This document shows positions 9,610-21,759 of a stretch of 64,000 nt of DNA, piece by piece. The stretch spans positions 9,893,118 through 9,957,117 of the forward strand of contig NC_079149.1 of NCBI RefSeq assembly GCF_945859685.1. Direction: 5' to 3'. Under the pieces are notes generated by a model. The model was not told where the DNA came from and made no database searches. It saw only the letters and a list, made by a program, of their open reading frames with translations. This stretch comes from Eupeodes corollae. Its lineage: Eukaryota; Arthropoda; Insecta; Diptera; Syrphidae. Both the position numbers and the translations under genes were made by a program. Every line of letters starts with the position of its first letter. Position 1 is the stretch's first letter.

Positions 9610-12600
9610 ATGACTGTTAAAAAATATGATATTCGACTTTCTGAAAAAAGGAATCAAATTAGGAAAAGATTTGCTTCGCATAGAAAATTAGACGATAAAT
9701 TTTCAAAAGAATGGTAAGATTTTTTTTTGTTTGAATAAATATTGTTTTTTTTTTTTTTAAATGTATTCTTTTACAGTACAGAAAGTAAAAACGATGAAGA
9801 AAAGAGCGAACGAAATCTGAAATATTTCGAATTGGTAAGTTAACATAGAATTACTGTTATTATATCTAAGGTTTTGAGATTGTTAATAAAATCAAGTAAA
9901 ATTATGGCAAATAGTTGTAAGCAAGAGAAGTCTGTGAAAAATTCAGTGTTTGTTTAGTTTGCTATAAAATGGGAAATAATAGATTAATTGGTATAAACCA
10001 TAATGTCCGGACTGAAATAAGACCGAAATTTGTGTCTATTATTCCACCTCATTGGAATTAAAAAGTTTTAAGTCACAAAACAATAATCATATCATTTATA
10101 AAGTAAGATAGACGCATTTTATTTGGAACCGCTTAACTTACTGCTACGCTTGAGTCCGGAGCATTCTCATATTACTTTGCTGTTTCCCTGAATACAAAAG
10201 CTGACTAATTCCTGATAATATGTCACGAAAAGATCAAATTTTAACATTTAAACCTGAAAACAAAAATTATCCTCTGTGTAAGTTTAACCACTTAAAACCA
10301 TTGAATGGTATAAACTATTTCAGTGTTTGTTGCCAACAAATTTTCTGAGAAATCTTCAAATTGTATTTAATATTTAAGAAATGTAAATTTTAAGAAAATG
10401 CCAACTTTTTGGTATTTCAGATCAATTTATCTACCAACTAATATTTAATTCAAGAAATTAAAATTAAGAAATACAAAAATTCAAACAGTTTATAAAAGCA
10501 AAGTTAATGTTAAGTTTATACCATTTATAAGAATTTGTGATTTGTGTAAATGAGCCATTATTTTTAACTTCCCATGAGAAGTTATTGCAATGGGTCCGAT
10601 TTGTCAAATTGAAAATTTTGACATTTCACGTTTCAAGGTACCTAGAGTCGAAATAAAAGATTTTTAGAAAGATGTCTGTGCGTGCGTGTGTACGTAAGTC
10701 CATACGTTTTTTTGTTGTCCCAAGCTCAAGAACCATTAGAGATATAGACTTCAAAACAATTTTGTTATGAAGATAAAAACACAGAAAGATGCAGAAAGGG
10801 CTTTCAATAAAATTGCGTAAACGGTTTTTTACCATAGCAGTTTAAAAAAAAGGTGAACATTTTTTTTTACCCTAAATATCTTACGAACCAAAAACGATAG
10901 AGACTTGAATAAAATTGTATATAATATATTGTAACGTGATACCAAACAAATATATTTTTTGAAAAAAAAAAATCCAGATAACGGCTTTCTTATAAATTAA
11001 AAAAAAACTGAAAAAAAAATTTGTCACCTCAAGAATTGTACGTACACAAAATGATTTTATCTCCAAAACAATTTCGTGCAACGCAAAATAAAGTTTTTGA
11101 CATCTGGTAACATTTTAAAAAAAATCGAATTGACAGTTTTTTATAAAAAAAAAAACATTACTCAAAGTTGGTAAAAATTGATTTTCGACTTTTTTAAAAA
11201 CTTTGAGATATTGGCTTTAAACTACTTCTATCTTTGAATTAATTAATTTTAATTTTGAAAAAAATCTAATTGACAATTTTCTTACAAAAATAACCTAACA
11301 AAAGAACAATCCTAAAGCTTGGTAAAAATTAACTCAAATAGCTTTTCAAAAATTAAAAATATTGTCTTCAAACGTTTTAGTTCACAGAAAATATTGTTTT
11401 CGATATTCATTAGTATTTTTTATAAAAATACAACAGTCCGTTTTTTAATAAAAATGAAATCTTCAAGAAATAGTACGCAAATTTGGTAAAAATTGATATC
11501 TCTCCATTTAATTTCATTCATCTAATTTATAAAAATTTAAGAAATGCCACTTATTGGGTAAAAAAGTTTTGTACACTAAAAATCTATCTAACAAAACCAG
11601 ATTTTCAAACTAAACTGTTTCTTTATATGAAAAATATTGTTGGTAATTTTAAAATTTGTAAGAATAATTCAACAAACAACTTTTTAAAACTGACACGAAA
11701 AAAAGCAAACTTTTAAGCAAGACAAATCGACAGACGTGATGGGAAGTTATCAGTGTGGGTCGCATCCTAGTTCTATTTTGTATATACAACCTTCGATTGG
11801 TATAAAATCTTTATACACTCATAAAAACTGTGACAAAACTGCTCTTAATTTCTAAGACTGATTATAAATTTGAAAATTCAGGTATAATACTGTACCAGGT
11901 GAACTTTTTTAACTGGTCTAACAGGTCTGTACCAATTAATTTGTTTCGAAATTGTACGCCCATTTTTTTGAACCATGATCAAAAAATTTTAACTTGTGTT
12001 TTCAAAATATGTTCTACAACTTTTGCAGCTGGTCTTGAAATCAGAAATTATTCAAGGTTTAAAATTTGACTTTTTGTTTGTCATTCACCCACTGAACGGT
12101 ATAAACCATTTCAGGGTACGTTGCCTGAATAATTTTCTCAAGAAATACAAGTGTCTTTAAAATTTTACAATTGTTGTGATGGAAAAATAATGCAGACTAA
12201 TTTATACCAATAATTATTATTATTTATATGTATTGGGATTTTAGAGATCCCATGATCTCTAAAATTGTATTTCTTTATAATGTATAATCATTGGACATTA
12301 GTATAAATGATATTTATTATATATCCTTAGCCTAAAACTGGACTTTTCCTTATTTGTTCACCTAACCACGCTATTGGTATAAACTATTTCTAAAGCTCAT
12401 ATATTTGAAAACAAAATTTAAAATGTACAAGAAATAATTATATGCGTTAGACCAGTTTATACCAATTAACATATTTTACTTTTTGATGATCAACCTTTTA
12501 AAAAGTAATGAAATTAAAAGGTGTTGCTTTTAATTTTCATATTTTTATAAAATTTACCATTTATACCATTCAGGATTTTTTTTTGGAAAATGTTGCTTCC

Positions 12601-15600
12601 TGAGCAAAAGAAGAGAGTCAGTCTTTTTTCTTATACTAAGAAATATTATTGACTAATAATTTATTATTTAACTTTATTTTCTTAAAATCATTCATTTCTT
12701 TAATTTATTTTGTCTTTCAGTATCGTTTTTCTACCACTGGCGAAAAACTTCTAATTTTGTTTGCCCTATTTATGGCCACAGTGTCTTCCCTTGGAATACC
12801 TTATTCTCTGGTGTACAGTGGCGAATTTCATACGTTACTAGTTGAACGAAGTACCTGCAATGGAACGTCTACAGAGACGTCTATATTAAAATTATTTGGC
12901 GGAGGAAAAGTATTGTATGTTCAATAATACTTTAGTTTTTAATTTGGAAACAATAAGGTAACTAATTTTTGTTCTAGGACTAATGCAACTAAGGAAGAAA
13001 ATACGTCGGCGTTAAAAGATGATTCTTTAGCATTTGGCATAGCGAGTCTTGTTGGTGCAATTGTGGAATGGATTCTATTAGCAGCTTCAGTTGATATTTT
13101 CAATCGGATTGCTGTGAAACAAGTAATGTTTTGAATTTATTAAAATTTTATTTTTCTAGACATTTGTATATCTTTGTAAAAATATATACAAAGAGTAGGT
13201 TAAAAAAGTATTTTTCAGAAGATACAAGGAATGAAAAAGTCTAAAGTTGTTATAAAAATACTACGTTATAAATTTGTAATGGCTTTATATTTAGCACAAA
13301 CAGTATTGGAATATTCTTACAGTTGTTATTAGCTTGCATAGTTTGAAACTTTTAAATAAGTGATTAGCAAATAAAAACATCAATAATGATTGTTTCTCAG
13401 AAACTGTATCTAATGTTTCTATCAACGATTGGGATAAATGTATCATACCTTTTCCTGAGAAAAAAAGTCAACTTAATTGATATTTTACAAAATAAATAAG
13501 AGATATCTACATGGTCTTGGGTAAATAATAAAATATTTAGAAGTGTAGTACTATACAGATGTGCAAACTGTTTGCTTATAAAATTTTAAAGTATGTATCT
13601 TTAGACCTACCTGATGTTTCTAATTCTTTTAAAGAATCATATGTTGTTTTTGTTGGTATATTTTTGAAGTGGCGTGCACAGATTTTAATTTATCTATAGA
13701 TATAGATTCTTCAAACAAACACACCAACTAAAATAGTAGATTTTGAATGGTGAATTTAAAAAATGCAGTTTGTTTTTCATTTCCGGCATACCGCATACCA
13801 ACTGTATGAAAAGTATTGCATTCGTTAAAAAATTCGAGCTCACAATTTTTGTTAAACATGACATTGAAATGGCAGAGAAGTCGAGAAAAGTCTGTCTGTA
13901 CTCACCACCACGTTCCATTATGTTGATTGAGGTCAAACTAGGAAGTTAAGGTTTTAAGCAGATTCACATTAGGAATGCATACAAGTTGGCCGGTAGATTT
14001 CTGTGAAATTTCGTTTTTTAAGTTGGCTTCTTTCAACATAAGATATGTATTTTTGTATTGCCCCAGAAGAATAACCCCTATTACCGTTATTTGTAATATT
14101 TTTAGGAACTAATATACCAATTTAAATATTTCTTTTTGCTAGAAATATTGCATAAATAATGTTTGGTGTAAGTCACAAACGTCTAATTTTGTATTTCGAT
14201 TTCAAAATTTTCTTTTTTCATAATTGGATATCTCAAAACCATTTGATAGGGTTTGGAATCGGCCCTCTTAAAGAAAATGCATGCCTTTGGTATAGATGAA
14301 TCCTCCTTTTGTTGGATTAGAAATATGCATTCGGAACGTTCAATACTAATATTGGATCGGTTCCAGTCTGAACACCTCAACATAAATTCTGATGTGCCCC
14401 AGGGCTCTGTTATGTCTCCAACACTCTTTTTGATTTTATTATGAATATCCTGTCTGCTTCTTCTTTTAATCCCATACATTGTTTTGCTGACGATAGTACT
14501 CTTGGCTTTTCATATTCGTTTTTAGACGCACATCCCTCTTTTTCAGATATGGAACTGCAACAACAAAATATTATCAGCAAATTTAATTTCGACTTAAACT
14601 GCATTGTACGATGGGGAATAAGAAACCACGTGGTATTTAATGCTTTGAAAACCCAATACTGTCTTGTTTAGTTAAAGTGTGATATATCCTCATTGCCATT
14701 ATCCATGGATGGCATTTGCATCGAGGAGACTGAAACCCTCAAAATCTTTGGAAGGTGCATCTTAAATCATTACTTGGAATGATCACATACGCAATTTCGC
14801 CAAATATGCCGCAAGATATTTGGATTTCTTTTCGCGATGCAAAAAGATGTTCTCCCGTCTGATCTGGCTATTACTTGCAAGACGTTAGGTAAGGTTAGGT
14901 TATAGGAGCTGTCCAAGATGGAAACGGACATACTTAGGCTAGTTTAATGGCCCATTGTGATACCACATGAATCTTGAGGCTTCCTAGTTAGATCAATGGA
15001 ACCAGCTTGAGACCCTTACGAAACGTGAGAGGCTTTTCCTCGTCCATACAGCTTCTGTAAAAGTCATTTGAGAATACGCTTAGTCTCGTGGCGTGCTTTC
15101 CTATACGACAGTGTCCGGTTATGATACTTATTAACGAGCTTATATGCGATAAGCTTAGAGATAGCAAGCACCTTGAACGTTTTAAATCAAGTGTTGGCCA
15201 GATGGTTTTTGTGACTTGACACGTGGTGATGTTGTTCCACCTGGTGCCTGCCCTCCTCACAGCGTCTTGTATTAGCAGCAGTTTACAAGTTGCGATTGGT
15301 ATGCCAGTACTTGCCAAACGTGGTAGGATGGGCTGAACTGTACCGTTCCTGGCGAGTTCATCTGCCTTACAGTTACCTGGAATGTCTCCATGGCCCGGCA
15401 CCCAGAAAAGGTGAATATTAAACTGTTGCGCCATCTCCATTAGAGAAGATCGACAGTTATGGAGTGTTATAGAGTTTGTAGAGACAGATACGTAGATCTC
15501 GCGCTTCTACGTGTGGTCATTTTTGGTGGTATCGTCATTACTTTCATTTAAGCACAGAGATTCGTTCTTTAGCCATACTACGCGAGTGGAGTGCCTTACC

Positions 15601-18600
15601 ACAATATGCCTTTCATTATAGTGTCAATATTCAGGAATTCAAAACCAATGACCGACACTTCCTTTCAAACTATTTTTCCTTATCTAATGCTCACACTGTG
15701 TTTTTCCATATTAAGGGTAACTTTATATTCCTTTGAGTCTGCTCTTATTATTTTTTTATACAAAATCGTAAATTTGATATTTCTAAAAGTTTTACCAGAT
15801 GTCAAAAACATTATTAAATTACATATTCTGGATGTGCTATAATTTCGTCTTGGTAAAGTCGGAGTCATTTCCTCTCCTGCTCCTTGAGATATGCGCCTAA
15901 GCCCTGAAGGTATAACCACAGATAATAAATTAAATAAATAATAAATATATTTATTATCTGTGGTATAACCCTAAAAACCATCGAACTAAGATTCAAGGGT
16001 CTTCGAGTAATGCCAAATATTTTAAAATTTAAGATATAAAGAACACGTAACAAATAAACAATTTTTGAAAAAGAGCATAATATAACATTTTGAAGTATCC
16101 AAAGTGATTTTTAAAATTGTTTCCTTATGATAGAAAATAACTAAGGAATATTTTAAGTAAAGGCTACCCTAATTTAACTTCCTTAGATAAAATCCCTAGT
16201 TTCAATCAAACACAGATAGTTCTAATTACAAAATTATTTATTTAAATATAACCAAATTATGTAGAGACTAGAGAATCATATTCTAAACGGTTTGTCAAGA
16301 CCCAAAAAAGTATTGATTATTATGACCGTAAAAGCTAATCGAACAGAAAACTAAATCCGGATGAATTGCAATTGAGGATTAGTTAAAATAACCCTTAATT
16401 TATGGGATAAGCACTCCTCTTTTTTATTAAACTTTTCCTTGCGAAAAGAAAAATGGTTAAATTACTCGAAACTTAAGGAAACGCAGAACACCATCTATCA
16501 TGTTGTGGTATTGTTGCATTGATCGCAGCATAAAATAATCTTTTATTGATCTTGTTTTAACTTCGTCTCCCAAAATGCACTCGAAACGTCATTTTCCATT
16601 AAAAAGCTATTTCGGAACAATATATGAATTATATAGACAAAGCTTGTCCTTAATTAAAGAATTCGCATACATTTTCCATACTATTTTTATTTAAAAAGAA
16701 GTGGACTAAACAGTACTAAATTGTCAACCTACAATTTCATTTTACTTTCAATTAAAATAGATCTGAAGACATTTTCCCACTCTATGGTCTTCATAGATAT
16801 AGAGTCATAACTTGCATACAAAATGTGTCTGCTATTTTCAGGCTACAAATGAAGTCTTGGTTTGTACTCCTCATAAAAAGTTTGGGTTTCCGGCCTCTTT
16901 TCCACTTGGTTTATAATTTAAAAAAAAATCATTAAAAGTCTTTTATAATCGATCAATTTTTCGGTAGTTTTATTTCAAACCAATTTTACTCGATATTCTG
17001 AGAATTCAACTTAAGCCTATGATAAATTTCTAATTAGCCATCCAATAATTCTAATAGCTGTAAATAACCGATTCCAATTTGATTTCTATTTTCTCATTAA
17101 TATTTCTTTCAGATCAATCGGATAAGGAAACAATTTTTAGCCTCCCTTCTGCGTCAAGATATGTCTTGGTATGACACAGCTTCTGACAATAATTTTACCA
17201 GCAAAATGACAGAGTAAGAGGTGATTGTTTATCTACATTTCTGAAACCATTTTCAATATTTTTCTTTGTCTTTTCTGTAATCCCCAGAGAGCTTTCCAAG
17301 TTGAAAGAAGGAATTGGTGAAAAAGTCGCAATATTCACGAACCTCGCGATGAGTTTTGTCAGTACCATGATTTTGTCCTTCTTCTTTGGATGGATTGTCA
17401 CTATTATTATCATGATATGTTGTCCAATTATTATCATTTCGACAATTTTAGTTGACAAAATTCAGAGTTCCCTCACCGAGAAAGAATTGAAGAGCTGTTG
17501 TGTTGCCAGTTCTGTTGCTGAAGAGGTTATTGGAGGAATTCGAACGGTTCATGCGTTTAGTGGAGAACGTAAGGAAACTGAACGTTATAACAGACTTTTG
17601 GTCTCGGCAGCCAAAGTTGGGCGTCGGAAGGGTCTGTACTGTGGAATTTGCGCTGGAACAATGTGGATTATAATTTACTCCTGTTTCGCTATGGCCTTCT
17701 TCTATACAGCTAAGTTGGCTGTTTCCGATGGGACAAATGGCCTTCCCGTGGTTGTGGTTACAGTGCTGATGGGAATTATTTTGGAGGCTCAAAGTGTGGG
17801 GTTGGCGATGCCTTACTTAGAATCATTTGGAGCTGCTAAAAGTGCTGCCAAATCGATATTTTCAATAATCGATCGTAAGACTGACATTGATCCTTGCAGC
17901 GAAGACGGTTTGAAACCCGTAGAGCTGAGGGGTCACATTCAATATTCCAATATTTATTTCAAATATCCATCCCGTCCCAAGGTGAAAGTCTTAAAAGGAC
18001 TTAGCTTATCGATTAAAGCAGGTCAAACTGTGGCTCTTGTTGGGCCCTCGGGTTGTGGAAAGACAACATGCCTGCAACTTCTTCAAAGGTTCTACGATCC
18101 AGAGCAAGGGCGTGTTGAATTAGATGGATTGGATGTCAGAAAGCTAAACGTTGGGTGGTTGAGGTCTCAGATAGCGGTTGTAGGACAAGAACCCGTTTTG
18201 TTTTCCACTACAATAGAGGAAAATATTCGTTTCGGAAACCCGTCAATAACACAGGAGGAAATTGAAGAGGCTTGTAAGTTGGCTTATTGCCATGATTTCA
18301 TATGTCAACTTCCCGATGGTTATAAGACAATGGTTGGAGAAATGGGATCAAAAATGTCAGGAGGTCAAAAACAGAGAATAGCCATCGCCAGAGCTTTGGT
18401 GAAGAACCCGAAAATTCTACTTCTCGATGAAGCGACTTCGGCTCTGGATCAGAACAATGAAAAATTAGTGCAAGAGGCCCTAGAAGCAGCTCGTAAAGGC
18501 CGAACAACAATTATGGTAGCCCATAGGCTATCGACGGTAAGAGATGCAGATGTGATTGTTTTTATCAAGGATGGAAATGTGATGGAGCAAGGAAATCACG

Positions 18601-20766
18601 ACAAATTGATGGCTCTTAAGGGCTATTATTATGGAATGATGAGTGCTTCTGAGCGAAACGTAGAAACCAGTAAGCCACGACTAGAGAAGTTGTCATCTGC
18701 TAAGGAGAAGCAAGATATTGATGTTGTGGAGAAAGATCCGGGTCTTGAAGAATCATTAGATGAGACTGATGAGGGAAAGCACAGCTTTAGAAAGTTTATC
18801 CGCCTTAATGCCCCAGAATGGAAATATCTTTTACTTGGTAGTGTGGCTGGTATACTCCAGGGGGCATTGAAAGTAATTTTTATGATTTATTTTGGAGAAT
18901 TTATTGGAGTAAGAATTTCAAGTTTTCGAAGTCTCACGTCTTTTCTAAGTTTTTTTTTTATTTTATTTCAGTTTATGTCGGAAATAAATAACGACTTCGA
19001 AAAGAAAGCCAATATGATTGTCATTGTATCGGCGGGAATTGGAATTCTATCAGGTTTGGCAAATTTTATTCAGACTTATACACTAAACGCTGCTGGAACA
19101 AATCTCACATCAAGACTGCGGCAGAAGGCCTTCAAGTCGATAATCTCACAGGACATAGGCTACTTTGATGACCAAAAGAACTCTGTGGGGGCTCTGTGTT
19201 CCCGTTTGAGTGGTGATTGTTCCAATGTTCAAGGTGTAAGTGCTTTTTCAAAGATTATCTCAAAACAGCTCGCTTTACTTAAATAAATTTTACAGGCGAC
19301 AGGATCCCGGCTTGGCATTGTGATACAATCAGTTTCAACACTCATAATTGCTATTGGAGTATCACTGATGCTGTCATGGAATCTGACCTTAGTTACCCTT
19401 GTTATGTTACCCTTCGGACTTGGATCGATCATGCTTGAATCGAACTACACAGAGGATAGTTCTGAAGAGGAGCGACTAGCTACAGAAAAAGCTGCTCAAC
19501 TTGCTGTCGAATCTGTTTCGAATATACGAACTATCAACAGTCTGGGGCAGGAGAAATACGCTTTAGAACGATATTCCAAGCAGATAGATTTGGCAGACGA
19601 AGCGTCAAAGGAAAAAACCCGTTTTCGAGGAATTGTGTTTGGCTTTGGGGATGCTTCGCATGCTATTGTATTCGGGATATCATTGTTCTATGGAGGTTTG
19701 TTAGTTGCAAATGGCCAAATGGAGTTCAAAAACATAATTATGTGAGTCATGAGAGAAAATGTTTTTAGAAATGTTCAAGTCAACATTTGTTTTAGAATTT
19801 CTGAGGCTTTACAATTGGGAACGTGGTTATTGGGGCAGGCATGTGCCTATGCGCCGAATTTCAGTGATGCATCTCTGTCTATGAGACGACTTCTAGCACT
19901 CTTCGACAGAAGTCCAGTAAGGTTAAGCTGTCCGAAACAACGGAACATCGGAAGTTGTGTAAGTGTCATGAGTGTCTTCACGAATTTCCATGCATTTAAT
20001 TGATGATCTTCTAATATTTCAGCTCAACAAATTCGACATCAACTACACGAATGTTGGATTTCATTACCCATCTCGGAAGAACAATCCCATTCTGCAGGGA
20101 TTCAATCTTCGAATTCCCAACGGCTCGACAGTTGCATTGGTTGGCACTTCGGGTTGTGGAAAATCAACATGCATTCAACTCCTCCTGCGCTACTATGATC
20201 CAACTTCAGGAGTCCTGACATTAAATGAGACTCCCACTTACGCTTACCAACTTGAAACACTTCGATCCCAGATGGCCCTGGTATCCCAGGAGCCAGTGCT
20301 CTTCGACCGGACGATAGCTGAAAATATCGCTTATGGTGATAATTCCCGTGAAACCATTCCAATGAGCGAAATCATTGAGTCAGCAAAGAAGTCAAATATC
20401 CATGATTTCATTGCAAATCTACCACAGGGCTATGACACACCCATGAGCAGTAAGGGATCACAGCTTTCGTGTGGACAAAAACAACGAATAGCGATAGCAA
20501 GGGCGTTTATTCGAAATCCTAAAATTCTGATACTGGACGAAGCGACTTCGGCATTGGATATGCAAAGTGAAAAACTTGTTCAGGAGGCACTAGAAAGTGC
20601 CAGCAGTGGGCGAACTTGTGTTATGATTGCCCAAAGATTATCGACAATCAGAAATGCAGATATTATTTGTGTTCTGGAAAATGGACACATCACCGAACAA
20701 GGGACACATGATGAATTGATGCAACTAAATGGGTTCTATGCAGAGCTATTAAGTATGCAACAATGA
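9610..20766 (+). CDS. Mdr: P-glycoprotein / multidrug resistance ABC transporter (ABCB1-type), 10 exons
   Basis: Full transporter that would export hydrophobic compounds using ATP at the plasma membrane. Proposed coding exons: 9610-9713, 9777-9834, 12721-12914, 12978-13122, 17113-17213, 17288-18908, 18972-19235, 19296-19741, 19796-19958, 20023-20766. All introns are GT-AG, phases agree, and the total is 3840 nt (1279 aa), the usual P-glycoprotein size. TM1 is about residues 64-86 and TM2 about 136-160. The first outer loop has sequons N101-G-T and N121-A-T and the LFGGGK motif. NBD1: Walker A GPSGCGKT 453-460, MSGGQ 557-561, Walker B D581-E582, H613. NBD2: GTSGCGKS 1073-1080, signature LSCGQ 1180-1184, D1204-E1205, and Gln1236 in place of the H-loop His. 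The start ATG follows a possible acceptor, so a non-coding 5' exon is likely. The family is certain; which fly paralogue is not. Confidence 0.95.
10290..12395. repeat. Repeated GGTATAAACYATTTC segments in Mdr intron 2
   Basis: GGTATAAACTATTTC or GGTATAAACCATTTC occurs at 10307-10321, 12098-12112 and 12376-12390. The surroundings resemble each other (TTNACC upstream; TTTTCT-AGAAAT downstream), and shorter relatives lie near 9990 and 11799. The complementary form TTTATACCA also recurs (about 12204, 12459 and 12562). They flank the DR-1 insertion and look like an old local repeat split by it. Confidence 0.6.
10566..11770 (+). repeat. DR-1 dispersed repeat, copy a (in Mdr intron 2)
   Basis: It begins with the palindrome-like AACTTCCCATGAGAAGTT, then TATTGCAATGGGTCCGATTT and GTTTCAAGGTACCTAGAGTC, then a short CGTGCGTGTGTACG run. 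It ends with GGGAAGTTATCAGTGTGGGT then CGCATCCTAG. The interior repeats TTGGTAAAAATT about every 150-165 bp (11167, 11317, 11482). No protein product is credible. Same family as copies at 22843, 48703, 50359 and 54063. Confidence 0.85.
14215..15760 (+). mobile_element. Jockey/CR1-like non-LTR retrotransposon, copy J1-a, interrupted
   Basis: Plus-strand RT remnants: the motif A region DISKPFDRVWN near 14227, LLKKMHAFGIDESSFCWI, then DVPQGSVMSPTLF, and the catalytic FADDSTL near 14480, then an RT thumb region up to CAAGAC at 14882. The same element resumes near 15550 (CAGAGATTCGTTCTTTAGCC) and runs to its 3' end near 15750, as shown by alignment to the sister copy at 55.2-56.4 kb. About 0.3 kb expected between the two halves is missing and replaced by another element. 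Frameshifts throughout. Confidence 0.8.
14883..15548 (-). mobile_element. I/LOA-like retrotransposon, copy C, nested in J1-a
   Basis: Minus-strand RNase H C-terminal half and tail: LFWVPGHGDIPGN, CKADELARNG, LDLKRSRCLLSLSLSHISSL, GHCRIGKHATRL, FYRSCMDEEK. The finger after MDEE is cut by a small deletion that fuses it to the terminal LTFRKGLKLV region. The 3' end is the CCTAA-type tail at 14883-14901. A 150-residue frame is open (15440-14988). The breakpoints fall inside J1-a. Confidence 0.85.
15909..15970. repeat. 15-bp perfect inverted repeat in Mdr intron 4
   Basis: CCACAGATAATAAAT at 15916-15930 pairs with 15949-15963. Pairing extends imperfectly into GGTATAA on both sides. The loop is pure A/T. 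Confidence 0.7.
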
Positions 20767-21759
20767 GGAAGTTTCATGATATTGATAAATATTGTAGATA
20801 GTTAAGTTTTGTTAATTTCTTTTAAGATATTAGTAAAATACATTAAGTTTGTAAGATTTACTTGATTAAGTTTTCATTTGGTCTGTGATGGCCTAGTGTT
20901 TTGTCACGAAATGCCAAAATTTACAGTGACATACCAATATTAGCATTTTTGATCAAATATACTTTTTGCAAAGTAATAAGAAAACATAGAAAACATAGAA
21001 CACTAAATCCATAGAGTAAATGCTAAAGACGAAAGAAATTCATTACATAAGATGGAAAGTTCATATTGAGTAAAGAAAATATCAATTAAAACATAGAAAA
21101 CATAGAACGAAAATTTCTAAAATGACACAATTCTTCTTCTATTGTAAACCTTTTTTCAAGGCATTCTTCGTTTAAATGTTATCTTGGATAAAACATAAGG
21201 AACGCAAAAAATCAAAATTGAAATTGTCAGGTAATTCACAATAAATGATCAAACTATAAACTCTTAAATATTTAACGTCTAAGGCAATTTAAAATTCAAT
21301 TATTGGAATTTTTGAGTCGAGTAATCAGTAAATTATTAAAATATTAGTTATTCCATACATTCATTTTGTGAATATTGTATTCTTTTGAAAACTGTTAGCA
21401 AAGCAGAGAATAAGAACATAGAATACGTGGAACTACAAAGTCGAAAAATTTGAATTGTCTGATTGTTAAATTGTAGATTTAATAAAAGACATTTTTTAGT
21501 CGTTTACTTTTCATTGTACGAAGGATATCCTTCGTTTCAGGCGGCTCTTGAAATAACATAGAATACATATAAAGACTGACTAACTAACTAAATATGATTA
21601 ATCCAGAAATATATATTTATCAGAATTTATTCACCTCCGTATGATATGTTTCTTAAATCTTTGAGACAGCTTGCTAAATTGATATCCATAAGTCAGAAGA
21701 AGAAGAGAAAAAAAAACATAGAAAACATAGAACGACAATCTTTATCATCATTAGAATGG
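20767..21759. other. 3' flank of Mdr with a recurring ACATAGAAAACATAGAAC motif
   Basis: The 3' UTR should start here. The nearest clear AATAAA is at 21240-21245, so the true end is uncertain. The 18-mer or a close form occurs at 20983-21000, 21091-21108 and 21717-21734, again at 27338-27352, with a degenerate copy near 23778. Flanks of the copies differ. No coding sequence. Confidence 0.55.

Larger units (their letters stand above)
9835..12720. other. Mdr intron 2 (2.9 kb), repeat-filled
   Basis: Bounded by GTAAGT at 9835 and TTTCAG ending at 12720. It holds a DR-1 repeat copy and, on both sides of it, repeated GGTATAAAC-containing segments. A perfect 11-bp inverted repeat lies at 12238-12265. 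No coding sequence. Confidence 0.8.
13123..17112. other. Mdr intron 4 (4.0 kb) with nested retrotransposon relics
   Basis: Bounded by GTAATG at 13123 and TTTCAG ending at 17112. It contains a Jockey/CR1-like relic interrupted by an opposite-strand I/LOA-like fragment (14.2-15.8 kb) and a hairpin at 15.9 kb. The rest (13.1-14.2 and 16.0-17.1 kb) is AT-rich without recognisable features. Confidence 0.8.
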
